64,000 nt of DNA from Brachypodius melanocephalos (lineage: Eukaryota; Chordata; Aves; Passeriformes; Pycnonotidae): positions 15,225,064 to 15,289,063 of the forward strand of contig VZSR01003807.1 in NCBI GenBank assembly GCA_013398615.1, written 5' to 3'. How positions within the stretch are numbered: position 1 is the first letter of the stretch; every line of letters starts with the position of its first letter. Below the pieces are notes generated by a model. The model had not been told where the DNA came from. It worked only from the letters and a program-made list of their open reading frames with translations, and searched no databases. A program made the translations under genes and the position numbers. Shown piece by piece: positions 29,145-41,900 of the stretch.

Positions 29145-29215
29145 CGACGACAACAACAACAACAACAAAACAAACAAACAAAAAACACAACAAAAAACCC
29201 ACCAAAACAAAAAAT
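29145..29215 (+). repeat. (CAA)n / (CAAA)n simple repeat
   Basis: Starts with GACGACGACAACAACAACAA and decays into CAAA and polyA-like units. A low-complexity, A-rich tract that creates a Gln/Asn/Lys-rich ORF artefact. Confidence 0.85.
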
Positions 29216-29637
29216 AAATCTGAAATCTTCCATTTGAAAAGGATTATCTTTGAACATTCTTTCTCGTTTCTATTCTAGCAAGCTATAATTTTTTCATTTT
29301 CCATGTAGTTAACTAGTTTTGTTTTGCATGCTTCAGTGATATCAGAATTCCCTTTTCTCTAATTTTCTAGGGAGTTTCACTTCATTTTGTTTCATTCCTC
29401 ACCCTCTTTCTTTTAAATGGTCAGGAGAAAAAGTCAGAACCTGTAGTCTTATAAAATACTTCTATTTCACATGAAAAATTTGCAAGAATACATTACTTAT
29501 TCTCTCTAAATGTACATGATCCGTCATTTGCTATTTTTTAAATTAAAATCTGTTACTACTTGGGTCATTCATATTTCCTCTCTCCTGCACCATCATAATG
29601 TGCAAAATAATCCAGTAACAGAACAGCTGTAGGAAAT

Positions 29638-29677
29638 TGTGGATGATGGACATCCACAGAACTGTGGACAACCACAG
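29638..29677. other. Two adjacent perfect hairpins
   Basis: TGTGGATG-ATGGA-CATCCACA (29638-29658) is an 8-bp perfect stem. It is followed three bases later by CTGTGG-ACAA-CCACAG (29662-29677), a 6-bp perfect stem. Both share the core TGTGG/CCACA. No gene is nearby; the role is unknown. Confidence 0.6.
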
Positions 29678-31321
29678 AAAATGTGAAAAGCAAGCAAACT
29701 GCTTTATACAGTAGTAATAAACTACAGAGCAACAGAAGTCAAAGAGTAATTTAATGTGATCTGTTTTAATGCATTTAATTCTAATTTAGCAAAGTACTTG
29801 AATATTTTTGCACTTAATTTCTTTGAGGAATCATGGTTCTACTACATTAACATTCTGATGTTTGGTTCTGTTATGTTGCAAATAGTGTATTATCAATAAT
29901 ATATATGATGCACAGGCAAAAAATTCAGTTTCATGTACTTTAATACACTCATAACACTAGCCACTCATTTTTCTATCTGCTTTGTGATCTTACTATTACA
30001 GTGTTTATATCATGTAAATAATTTCACCTCAGTATCTACAATTGCAGCATTTTAATTTGTTGAGTTTTGCCTTAACAGTAAAGTTGCCTTCACTGGAGTT
30101 GGTTCAGCTGTTATTTGGAGAAAAAAAGTGTAGTTCTGTAGCTGTACTGTTCTGTGAGTTAACATATTACTTCTCTGCATTAGTTTAATATGCATTCTGC
30201 TGATAAATCAAGAATCCTTTACCACAATGAAAGAGTAATTATGAACAGATACAAAACTCTTAATTGCAGACCTTTTATTAATATAGACAAACCTAGTAAA
30301 AGTAACATACAGGAAGAACAGTGTCTGCTGACACAACCTTAATATATGCTTGCAACACCTGCCTCGTGTTGAATGCATCTTGGTTTAAAAACAGAAGAAA
30401 ACATTTGAAACTAATGTTGAAAACATTCATAAGCCTCTTCTCATTTTTCTCACAAAAGAAAGACTTACTTCAATGCTGTATGAAACGAGGCTTAAAAAAA
30501 ATTGAGAGTCAGTTTTTTCAGGGCTTACTTCAATTATGCAGGGCAAAAATCACCTGAACTTTGTTCAAATCAAATTGCTTCTTATCTATTCATTTATTTG
30601 CTTTGGCTAAATGCAGAAATATGTCAGTATTCTTCCAAAAGTAAAGCAAATGCAGGGAATGTTTGTAGTCAGATAACGGGTCATTCCTTTGTGAACATGG
30701 TGAGCATCAGTACTTCAGGAAATACAGATCTGCTGTGCTAAAAAAGAAAAAGAGGCATTAGAAAACCTTTATTCTTCTTTCTGGCTTAACACACAAGCCA
30801 GTATCAAGGATTGCTGTGAATTTCACATGAAAAAATCTGCCTCCTATGAAATAATTTAGAGCCCTGTGCTGGTGGCTTCTGTGGGGCTGGAACTTCCCTG
30901 CTGGTGCCAGGGCTGGTCACAGGGTGGCAGGGGACAGAGCTAATGAGCCTGACAGAAGACTTCCAGTCTCCTGGCACACGTCAGGAAATCATTTCACAAT
31001 GCAACCTTACTTTCTGATTGTCACTCTCAGAGACTATTCCTTAATGTTATGAGTGTACTGTCTGGGCTGAGTGGCTCTAAATTTGTAATGCAATTTACTT
31101 AACTTTCAAAAAACAGTAATTCATGTTTTGTATGTCATTTATTAATGTGGGTGAAGAAAATGGGTTCTGTTCTTTAGTAATAAATCAAAAAGATGTGCCC
31201 ATAAAACCGAGAAAACACAAAGTGAAACTACTTGTATTATCTCACAAAGAATTGGAAAATTATTGCATCCTTTTCCACCCTTTAAATCCCCAATCAACGT
31301 ATCATGCCTAAAAATTACAAT

Positions 31322-31470
31322 TCATCCAGCCTTGAACACTTCCAGGGATGGAGCACCCACAACTTCTCTGTGCAACCTGTGCCTCACTACTCACACAAAA
31401 AAGAAATTTTTTTCTAATATCTAATCTAAACCTGCTCTCTTTCAGTTTGAAGTCATTCCCCCCTAAAACA
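31322..31470 (-). mobile_element. CR1 LINE fragment, antisense
   Basis: The plus strand reads 'ccagccttgaacacttccagg', 'cctcactactcacac' and 'tctaatatctaatctaaacc', the reverse complement of a CR1 3' region. Both the 5' end and the terminal repeat tail are missing. It lies just beyond the presumed CCDC170 3' UTR. Confidence 0.85.
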
Positions 31471-31483
31471 ATGTTAAGTTATA

Positions 31484-31505
31484 AAACAAACAAACAAACA
31501 AAAAA
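31484..31505 (+). repeat. (AAAC)n tetranucleotide repeat
   Basis: About four to five AAAC units ending in an A run, 15 bp beyond the antisense CR1 fragment. A short simple repeat. Confidence 0.85.
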
Positions 31506-31905
31506 TTATTTTAATCCAGTTAGCCACAGGAGCATAAGAATTTATGCAAGATTTATTTCTATCTTTTCAAATGACTGATTTTACAAAAGCTTGAGTGTTT
31601 ATTTTCTTATTTTACAGCAATTCACTCAGAAACAATTCTTCAGAAGCAAATGAAATCAAAATATGTTTGGAGTCCCCAGCCAGATAGCAAAATTACAACT
31701 TTCACTTGAAAAAGCGTTGTTTTTCTTAAAATACTTGTTCAGTTTTACTGTGTAGGTCATCATCTGAGATACTGTAGAAAGCCCACAAATGGTCAGGCAT
31801 TAACAGGTAAGTTGTCTTTACTGTTCTACACAGCCATACAAAACAAATAATGGGAAGATAAAACTAAAACCACAGAATCAAGTTTGAATGTGCTATTAAA
31901 ACAGA

Positions 31906-31911
31906 TTTATT
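31906..31911 (-). terminator. Candidate polyadenylation signal AATAAA
   Basis: The plus strand reads TTTATT, so the minus strand has canonical AATAAA about 885 bases after the CCDC170 stop codon. An ATTAAA variant occurs earlier at 32236-32241. Hexamers are common in AT-rich DNA, so this is only a candidate cleavage signal. Confidence 0.3.
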
Positions 31912-32500
31912 TTCCATATTTCTTTTTAAAAAATCATGAAGTTTGACAACATTTAAAAAGCAGTTTTTATGACAGAGACGGTTTTGTAAACGTCATCATC
32001 ACTTCTCTGAAAACAAACACTATAGTAGTTCAACTGTTTTCTGTAGTGAACAAAACTTCCAAAATAATTTTTCATTAACTTAGAAGAATTGCCACTATGG
32101 ATTAATTGCTCAAGGAATACAGCAGCTGGAAGCAAAATTTTCAAGACATCATGACCAAGGCCAACACTCAGTTTTATCAAATATATCTCTATGAGGCACA
32201 TGATGGGACCCTGTGAGAAAGTCTTTGCTGCAAAATTTAATTTTTTGCTTTGCCATACAAGCAGACAAAAGAAACCAATAGAAGGAAAAAAGAATCTCTT
32301 GTTCCAAAATTGAGACAATCCTCTAACTTGCAGACAATTGTCTCGAAGCTAAAGCCCTTATGTGTAAAAATGCAGGGATGTCCCATGTGGCAAGAACAGC
32401 AGCAGGACAACCCCTAATTGACTTCATCCTTGTCACCTAGAGGTAAAACACAAGGAATGCCACTGAAGCAGATATCCAGAAATTTCTCAAAACTGTGAAC

Positions 32501-32516
32501 TGACCTGGGGTGACCC
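32501..32516 (-). promoter_or_regulatory. DR4-type nuclear receptor motif
   Basis: On the minus strand GGGTCA-CCCC-AGGTCA forms a direct repeat with a four-base spacer, the arrangement favoured by TR/RXR and LXR/RXR. It lies about 280 bp after the CCDC170 stop, in the presumed 3' UTR. It could be chance: one half-site is perfect and the other differs by one base. Confidence 0.3.
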
Positions 32517-32793
32517 ATGAATTCAAGGCCTCTTCACTGAAACTTGAGGGCACTGCTGATGTGTTACCTATCATTTTCATAACTGAAGTATTAAGCCACC
32601 CAGGGATTTTGTGTTTGCCATCTCCAGGCTGCTGGCTTTACTCTACCCATTCCAATCAATCTCTCTGTTGAAGTTCTAAAAATCAGCCCTAGTTGGTGTC
32701 TCTAGAGTAAGGAACAGAAATGGGGATCTATTTTCTGTGGAGGTCCAGCAGGTAAGGAAGCAAACAGAAAATTTTACTTTGTTCCATCTCCGT

Positions 32794-32994
32794 TCAGCGA
32801 AGAAGCTGGATGTTTCCTTGCTGCTCCTCTGAGGTCCTTGCCATGTCTTTGAGGCAGACACAGGGGACACAGAAGTGGTGCTGGTGGGAGTGGATCAGCC
32901 CATCAAGGCGTGTGATGATTTCATAGTCAGGAAGAGCCAGGCTGGCAGTGTCGAGGCCCAGCATCCGCGCCACCACCTCTCGGAAATCTGCCAG
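32794..32994 (-). CDS. CCDC170: CCDC170 exon J (terminal coding exon)
   Basis: 201 bp: 66 codons and TGA (32794-32796). Acceptor CTCGCTCTCGCAG|CTGGCA. It encodes residues 632-697, opening LADFREVVARMLGLDTASLA, then LPDYEII and HSHQHH, and ending QGNIQLLR. This conserved non-coiled tail is the main reason for the CCDC170 call: the 'LADFREVV..MLGL...SLALPDYEII' and 'HSHQHHF' stretches match the mammalian C terminus as I know it. The cysteines in FCVPCVCLKD resemble a paired Cys motif of unknown role. Sequence downstream is non-coding. Confidence 0.95.
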   Translation of the reverse strand: MADFREVVARMLGLDTASLALPDYEIITRLDGLIHSHQHHFCVPCVCLKDMARTSEEQQGNIQLLR

Positions 32995-35900
32995 CTGCGA
33001 GAGCGAGCAGAAGGGAATAACTCAGATAGGAAGCAGAGGGGATGTCAGGGAAAACATGTACCTATAGGCACACATATAAACACAAGCACTCGTATTATCA
33101 GTGCTAAATACAGGCAGGACAGCTGTTGCTCAATACAGAGAGCAGAAGAGGACAGAAACAGCGCTTTGGGGCATACACCAAATCACAAAACACAAACACC
33201 TGAGACGACAAGTATCTCAAACACGAAACACAGTTTTCAAGTGTTTCTGTAGTATATTTCACGGGCATATCTTCCCTGCTGACTCAACTGCAAAAACTGA
33301 GAAAAACCACACTTTTACTTGACCCCCTGATGACCACACATTATACAAGCTGGAAACTCTGTGGGCACATCCCAGAACACAGGCTAAGGTGCTCATCCTT
33401 TAGCACTATCTGCTACTGCTCCCCTCCACCCTGCACTTTCTTGAGAAAAAAGAAAGGAGGAAGTTAAAAGAAAGACAGAAGATTTTAGCACATCCTGCTG
33501 TCTGAATTTGGTTTGAATCAGGATACAGCCCAAATTCAAGATGCAGCTTAGGAAAATACTTGTTTTTCTTCCGTGCATAGCTGCTGAAAATGTCATAGGA
33601 ATAGTATTTGGTAAAGTAATTAATTAAAGACACCAGCTTTATCTCTGCAGTTCCAAATGGACAGACATCCACAAGTAGTTGTCATCACTGCTGACTTACC
33701 CTTCTCAACTCACAAATGGATCATTATCAGTCAAACTTCGAGGCCGCTTAAACAGACAATAAATTACACAGCCAAAAATGAAAAATGTCTTAATACCCCT
33801 TATCAGCAACACAAAAAAGAGGAAAATATTGCTATTTGAGGAAATATGCTTTTCTTGCTCGCTATTTTAGTGCCAAAATCCCCATTCCCAAGCATGAAAG
33901 AGACTCAAAATGCCATAAAATCATCAAAACCTTCAATAAACTGGACTAGTGTTCCACTGTGGCAACACCCTCACTCCACCAATCATGCCAAGGGCTAAGG
34001 ATAAGGAGGAGAGAGACAGTCCTGAAATGTCTCCAACCCCAAGAACACTGCAGAATCCTAGAGCAGTTAGAGTCTGAGAGAAAGAGGTTTGCAGCTTTCC
34101 TGATAACAAGGTCTCAGTTTCCAAGCCTTTGCCAAGACAGTTTGTTTCAAAGCCTGAGGAGCTGCCATCAGTTCAGAAACACAAATATGGGAACCAATAC
34201 AGAACAGAGCTGAGGTCTGGAGTCCTCAGCACCAGACAGACATGGAGCTGTTAGAACAGCTCCCAAGAAGGACTACAAGGATGATCAGAAGGCTGAAGAA
34301 CTTCTTCTGTGAAGTCAGGCTGAGAGAGCTGGAGTTGTTCAGCCTGGAGAGGAGAAGGCTCCAGAGAAACCTTATAACAGCCTTCCAGCACTTAAAGGGG
34401 GCTTATTAAAAAAAAGGTTGTGAGTACTTCACACAGGCATATAGCGCCAGAAAAGAGGGAAGGGTTTTAAACTAAAAAAGGAGACATTTAGATTACATAT
34501 TAGAAAGAAATTCTTTACTGGGAGGGTGGTGAGACACTGAACAGGTTTGCCTAGGGAAGTTGTGATGCACTCCCCATCGCTGGAAGTGCTCAAGGCCAGG
34601 CTGAATGGGGTTTTGAGCAATCTGGTCCAGTGGAAGGTGTCCCTAAGGGCGGCACATGTGTGGAACCAGATTATCTTTACAGTCCCTTCCAGCCCAAGCC
34701 ATTCCATGATTCTGTGATTTGAGATTCTGTATTACCAGGCAGTGCGATGTCTTCGATCAAATGTTGGAACAATGTTACACCAAAACCCCAAAGTTCCCAT
34801 GGATTATCTTCTACACTAGGTCAGGAGGTCATGGATGCAGGGCTCTGGAAGGGTACTAGGCAAGTACTATTTAGCAGAAGCTGATTTTTTTTTTTAAACA
34901 TCTGGAGCACAGACAGGATAAGGAGGCAGCAAAGCTGGAATTTGTTTCCATACAGACTTTACATTAAAAGATCAAGGCAGGTCTCTGCAACGATTAAGCC
35001 TTTGGGTGAAGTAGAGAAATAATAAAGGATAAACACCACTAAAGACTCAAACTCAAAGGTGTGCTGCAGACAGCAACACTCCTGCTAAATTTTCTTTGCA
35101 CTTTCCATTCAGTGGGTAAAATTATCAGAAATAAAACCCAGGAAATTAATGCAACTTAGAGCATTAACCCAAAATACTGGGTGTTGGGGAAGTGTAAAGC
35201 AGACGCTGTATTTTATTTTCACACTGTAACTACAAGAAAGTAGAAGGGGTCTTATGCCAACAAAAAGAAAACAAAAAGAAAAGTCCAAAGAATATTGCAA
35301 CAATATTTAAGTGGTTTGAAACCCCTTGGATTCAGATGGGAAAAAAATCAACATTTCTGTGCTTTTAGCAAAATACTCAATGTATGAATCCATTGAATAA
35401 TTTCCTCCATATAATTAATATTTTCTTCTCTGTGCCAGACACTTTGTTTCCTCATGAGATGTATGAAGAAATTAAATCTTCCTGCTAAATTTCTAACCTC
35501 CGTTATAAAACAAAACAGTGCTAAAGTTTTCCAGGAAAAGAAAGATTCACAGATAATTTGGTCTTCTCTCCATGTAAATAAAAAAATATTTTTCTAAACT
35601 AATTTTCTGAAATAGCATTCTTTAATTTCATCCAGAGTGATTGTTATGGCCAACATATACCATAAAATTTTTAGCTGGAAAATCTAATAAAGTTCTAGGC
35701 ATTTGAAATAAATTTAAAATTACAATTTTTTTTACTTTAAAGAAACATCCCATTTGCTTTCAACAATTATGCCATCTATAACATTGCTAAAAAACACAAC
35801 ATGCAGGGCAATATCATACATATTTCACAATTTTTTTAAAATTAGAATTGAACACATTTACTAAAATGTTGTCCACAAACTACTTATACCCTCCTTGTGA

Positions 35901-38900
35901 GTTACCACAAATTTTTTTCTGATTTAAACTTTAACAAAGTTATGTGTCACAAATTGATCCAAAATAATTACATTCAATATTAAATTGAGGATGGGGGAGG
36001 GTGTTGTTTCATGTGTTTTCCAACATTCTTTGAATTTATGGCCTATGCACAGTAACACAGGCTCATTGAATCATTTAGGTTGGAAAAGACCTTTAAGATT
36101 ATCAAAGTCCAACTCCTAACCTGCATTCCCAAGTCCATCACTAAACCATGTCTAGGTGTATTTTAAATGCCTTTAGGACTGGTGACTCAGCCACTCTCCT
36201 GGGCAACTTGTTCCAGTGCCTGACTACCCTTTCAGTGAATAAATTTTAACTAATATCCTATCTAAGCCCCCTCCCTGCCCCCAGCACAAGTTGAGGCTGC
36301 TTCCTTTCATCCTGGCACTTAATCTTGTTGAATCTCTTACAACTGGCAAGGAAAAGTGCAAGAGATGGATGTGTGAGAAACAAAAGGAAACAGCTGAGAA
36401 GTGGGTAAGTTTTATACCTGAGATATTTGGAAAAAGACATACCTTAAGAGAGATACTAGGATTTTTACAGCATTTTAATACTTTCTAAAAGGTGATGTAA
36501 TATTTTGTGATGAGCAAAGAAAACAATGCCTGTATTTATTATTCTCTTGCAAAATTTAACTTGCAGAATAGCTTTGCAATCACAACTGTCACTGTGGCTC
36601 ACAAGTGTGAGCTAAACTTTCCTTGTTTGATAATGTTTGGAACAGTCTAAAGCACAGCTGGATAGCTGCTCCACCCACACCATCTTCCTAGACTCTAAGG
36701 GACACCTAGCACTTGTCCAACACCTGTACACCTACCTGTCTCTCTCTTTTTGCTAGTTCAGCAAGGGTTGATTTAAGCACCTTCATCTCACTGGTAACTG
36801 CTTCTAACATATTTTTGTTTTTTTCTTTATCTTCAGCAGCTTTACGCTCCTTTAAAAGAAGTTCTGATTTGGCAGACTTGAGTTGTTTCTCAGCTTTTTC
36901 TTTCATTCTTTCCAATTTGCCTTGAGACTTACTGAGTTCCTCTATTGTTCTGTTCTGCTCCAAAGTTTTGATCTGCAATAAGATAAGGAAGTGTTAAATT
37001 TGTCATACTTTTTCATCTAACTTTAGCAAATAATAAAAATACCAGGAGCAATCACAAATAAGCACTTTAGTGTGGTTTCTTTTGGGCTCTTCATTAAATC
37101 ATCACATGTACAAGCGAACTGAAAAGTTAAGGAGACTGGCCTATTTCAACACAATTAACGAAAATATGTTTCCTTCAAAGACAGTTAATTCTCTCCAGGT
37201 TTTGTGAAAAGAGGTATCTGGACAGAAAAAAAAATCCACAGTGAGGGTTCACTCTCTTCCAGCTGCTGGAAAATAGTACTAAAGAGAGCTGCCAAATGTT
37301 TTGCTGGCAAAAATGGTTCAGTGGGAACACACAGGTAGTTGGCTATTCCACTCCATCAGCCACAAGACACAAAGTCACATAAAATGAATCTTCCTTTCTC
37401 TTAGTAGTGGCAAGCTATCATTGGCTGCAAACTAATTGCATTCACCTAAGCAAAAGCAGGTAATGTATTACTACTGCAATGTAATGAAACATAGAAACAA
37501 TTAAAATTTAGAACCTTGCCTGTTATATTCCCCCCATACCTATCAGATTAGACCTTCTGTGAGCAACACATGGGAAAACACATGACAGTCATACCAACAG
37601 GAAAGAAAGGGATGCAGGTACTGTATTTTTCCTCTACTAGCCCGAAAATTTACATTGTGCTTGCAGATGCTACTTAGCATATCAAAACAAATTGTAAAAT
37701 ACCCAAAACATTGTAATATTATATTTGCTTTTGCCACCTAGATTTGAGCAGTTCTCCATGAAAACATTTGTTTTAAATGAAGTCCAGCTGTATCCAACTG
37801 GAATAGAAAAATGGATAGGAGTACAAATGTAATCTTTTAACTCACCTTAAGTTCACTGGTTTCGGAGAGCTTGGCTTTGAGGTCAGTATTTGTTTCCCTT
37901 GCCAGATCAAGCTGCTTCTGTAGCCTCTCTATCATCTTATGCAACTTTCTGACAGCAAGATTGGCCTCATCCCTTTCCACAGCTAAAGCAGCCCTTACTT
38001 GCTTCTCTTCTTCCAGCTGGGTTATTTTCTGCCGCAGAAGGTTCATGTGCAGCTCTTTGCTTTCAAGTTTTTCTTTCTGAGCCTTCAACTTGATTTCCAA
38101 ACACAAGGAAATTTGAAAAAATAAATGTGAAAGCCCATGGTATTACATAATTTCAAATTTAATCTTCATGTTGCATCTCTAACCTGAACTCCTTTTCCTC
38201 TCTTGAAAACTTTGGGAAGAACTATCAGCATATACACCCCAACTTGATACTCCTTGTATTACCAATTCATTCTGCTTCTCTACTGTTTTAAAGCTTAGAC
38301 AGACCCAAGTCCCAGCTCTGTACCATATATCATATATCTATACCAGCCTGACAAGCCTAAACCCAAAAGATTTCCCTATGTCATAACAGGATGACAAAGG
38401 GTTGTTTGACTAAATTTGAATAGACTTGTTCCTGTAGGAACAACTGAATGAAGGAACAGTTCTTGTTAGAAACGTTGCAATTCTTGGTGAAGTACAACCA
38501 ACACCCTGCTAAGTTTCTAGAGAAGTTTGTGTAATGTGCCTCCCTCCTTGGCAGATCCCTTTAGATTTAAATATTCACGGCAGTTGTTTACAGAACCATA
38601 AATGTGTATTAAAAATTAGACAAATATAGAGGTCTAAAGATCCATAACTTCACAGTTTTTTCTTCAGAAGTTGTGAAAAGCAGTATCATGTTCAACTGAC
38701 TGGTGGGTTTAGTTATTTCAATATGCAGTCTTTTTGCACAGTTTGCAAACATTCACTCTCTGTTTTTTTTGTCATGGACATCTTTGAAATTCCTTACTCA
38801 TATACAGTCTGCTGCCTCTAGCAAGCCACTACAGAAACACAGCCATATGTTTATCTCTGAATGGTATGTCTTTTTGGCATACCTTCCTTCTGAGGCTGTA

Positions 38901-41900
38901 TGCCACTGTCTTGTTCTCAACCACTGCATCACCTTCCAGTTTCACCAGCTGCTCTACCCGGGCCAGAATCGCATCCATAGTCATGTCAAATCCAACCTCT
39001 GCTGCTAGACTATCCAGCTTCATCTTCTCATTAAGCTGCTCCACAAATTTCAGATACTAAGATGTGGAAAAGTGGGCAGAAGGATGACAAAACTTTGTTA
39101 AAAGTCATAAAAGTCATAAATTTAAAAGCAACCCCCACTACAGTGGTAGCCAACAATGTATAGACAGGTACACTACAAGAAATAATATACTGAAAGGGTG
39201 CAATTGGGCACACTCCTGATACAACCGCAAATTCTCCATATGTCCTTTTTCAGTCAACACTTACTTTGTTACTGGTTTACTGGTTTAAGTTACTGTTTTA
39301 CAAATTGCTTTAAAGGTTATCTTAATTGCATCTCCATCTGGTTTACTGATGTGAACACATACAGATATCAAATATTATTCAATCCAATTTTTCCTTCTTT
39401 CATCCTGCCCTAGCAGCTCTTTAAAAACTGCTTTAATCTCTTGCTCTCGATTAACTTCTCTTTGAAAAAACCCTCCTTCTCACTAGGAACTGTTTCCCTC
39501 TGTTTCCTCTTACTTCTTCTTCAAACTTACCTATGCAAAGAACCAACAACAAATAAAAAGAAAAAAATCAACAAACTAGTTTCACCATTTGTTCATTAGC
39601 AAGAACACATTTTTGTTTCATGATACTTCTGATTCAAAAAATTAAAAGCAGCAGCAGCAAAAAGCACTGCAGTTATTCATTGACAGAAAAAAAATTGCAA
39701 AAAAGTTCTCTTCGTTGCAGCAAAATCTAGAGAATAATTTAAGAATCTAGAACCACATGTTATTCACAGAATAATCAGAGCAGAAGAAACAGCTCCTTTT
39801 TCTGGTTTTCTCCCAATGTGTTGGCTGCTTCATTCAAAAAAGTTATTTTATCATAGTCTAAGGCAAAACAAACAGCACAAAATTGTTGATTCCTCTAAGG
39901 ATCAACTTTGCTGCAACTTCACTTTTCTTAGCTGCACTGTTTGGCTTTCCAGGTACTATGTCATTTTTCAAACTCTTTGGTGCATGAATGAGTTATAGAC
40001 TAACAGTGTGTTCATTCATACAATTAGACAAAAAATCCTAGCAGCCATGATTGTCTAATAATGTAAAAGAATCAAAGACTACAAGATCTTGAGACATTGC
40101 AGACTAGATCACGTTTTAGAGAAAGACACAGAGATGAAAGAAATTTTTAGATCAGAGAATAATTGAAGGACGTCTGATGGGATACTGACAGGGACTTCTT
40201 TCAAGCTGGTTTGGGGGTGTAGTTTGATTTGGGGGGGTTGCTTGATGTTTTGGGGGAGTTTTTTTGGGTTGTTTGTTTGTTTGGTTTGTTTCACAGAAAT
40301 GGACTTGGAACTCAAAAGCTTAGCTACATCTTCCAGCTGCAGTTTTTGGTCAAAGAGAAGGTATTATTACTCCCTACACGATGCCTGACTTTGCTAATTC
40401 GCATTACGCGCAGTGCTCCGGGAGACCAAAGCAGTACAATGAGCTGTGTCTCTGCCTGTGGTGACTGCTGTGCAAAAGTAAATAATGTGTGCAACTACTT
40501 TTTGTTTCTCAAGCTTCAAGCCATCTTGCATCAGGTCTCCAGTTAATAATTCCTCTTCCAAGTGCTTCAGTTGATTGTGGAAATTCTCAGAACATTTTTC
40601 AGCTTTTCTGCTCCTCTCCAGGGCTTCATGGTACAAGCTGGTTTGATTTTCTAAAGCTTCGGTCAATTTAGCTAATTTCGTTTCGAGCTGAGATACCATC
40701 TAGAGAGCAAGCAAATCAACAAAGCATATGGGGTTAGGTGGGAAATGCTGGAAAGATATGAAAGATAAATAAAAAAATTATTAAAAATAGGGCAAAATAT
40801 CTATCTTTAAAATATATTCATTTAAAAAGTTAAAAAACAAAATCTGTAACCAGCAGCAAAAAAATTGCAGAAGAGGAGAAATCCAAAACTGAACAGCAGA
40901 TATTGTAAGTAAGATGAGTCAAATGATTAAAAGGTATTGCTATATATTAAAAATCAATACAAAGTCATTCAGACACAAAATTTCCAAAGATGTGGGCACA
41001 ACATCAATACCTGGCAGTCAGCTATCATTCCTTTAAATAAGCCAAAGAAATCACTATTTTATTGAGGAGTTGATTAGAAAAAGCATATAAGTTATTTAGA
41101 AAATACATGCAGGATGTAGGGGAGAATGTACATATGGATAATTAAGTCTTAGAGGAGTGTTTCCCAACTGGTAACTCTTAAGCATTGTTTAGAAGATTGT
41201 GCTTAAAAAAATAGTAACAATAATTCCTGTAATCTAGCCAGAACTCAAGGACAAAAAGGATAACATTTCAAAACAAGCAACTAAAACAATTTTGAAAAAA
41301 TTTCTAATTCTTCACTGTTAACTTTACAATACCTGCTTACAATGTAATAGATTTTAAGTTGTGAACCATTTATAAATTAAATGCTTGAAGGTATCTGGTT
41401 ACACTACTACTAAATACTGAAAGGCAGTTCTATACACAAAGTTGCTTGTTTCCCTCTGTCTTCTTCTTACTGTCACATAATTATTTGGTTACATAATTAA
41501 TTATATTGCATTTGTAACTCTGTTTTCAGACACTCATCTCCAAGCAGCTTCTTCATTTTAACCATCTTGTTGGTTCCTTCTAATAAAATCATCAGTAAGT
41601 ACATGAAGCTCTCGTTAATTTTAATGACAGTGAAAGGTTTCTAATTCAAACTGCAATTAAACACAGTTTGCCCCCAGCTTGCCTAAAAACCACTGAGAAA
41701 TTGTTGCTGTTCATACAGTAGGCAATACTAAACAATAATAAATCTGCAAGAACCCACAAATATATTTTGTGCTTTTTTGGATCTCACATCACCCAGCAGG
41801 AACAAGAGTTTCAGTAACTTGTTCCCCCAGAGATGTGCTGCTGCCAGAGAACCCAGAGCCCCTTTATCAGGCTGCAGAGTGGCTGCAAGGGGATTTTAGT

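Larger units (their letters stand above)
28642..31321. other. Gene-free AT-rich DNA downstream of CCDC170
   Basis: Contains the CAA-type repeat and the double hairpin listed separately, and a small GC-rich patch at 30860-30960. No exon, RNA gene or transposon was recognised otherwise. Confidence 0.6.
31906..32793 (-). other. CCDC170: Presumed 3' UTR of CCDC170
   Basis: This is non-coding sequence directly after the CCDC170 stop. Two polyadenylation hexamers are visible on the minus strand: ATTAAA at 32236-32241 and AATAAA at 31906-31911. The UTR would be about 560 or 890 bases depending on which is used. A 121-codon ORF at 31953-32318 lies inside it and looks spurious. The extent is inferred; transcript evidence would be needed to fix the end. 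Confidence 0.4.
32995..36735 (-). other. CCDC170: CCDC170 intron between exons I and J
   Basis: 3,741 bp, GT-AG, phase 0. Contains two CR1 fragments in opposite orientations (34214-34731 plus, 36058-36340 minus). Confidence 0.85.

Noticed and set aside
1..31905. Coding exons of ESR1
   Set aside because: I looked on the minus strand for the ESR1 first coding exon and zinc-finger exons and recognised none. ESR1 is expected to lie further left.
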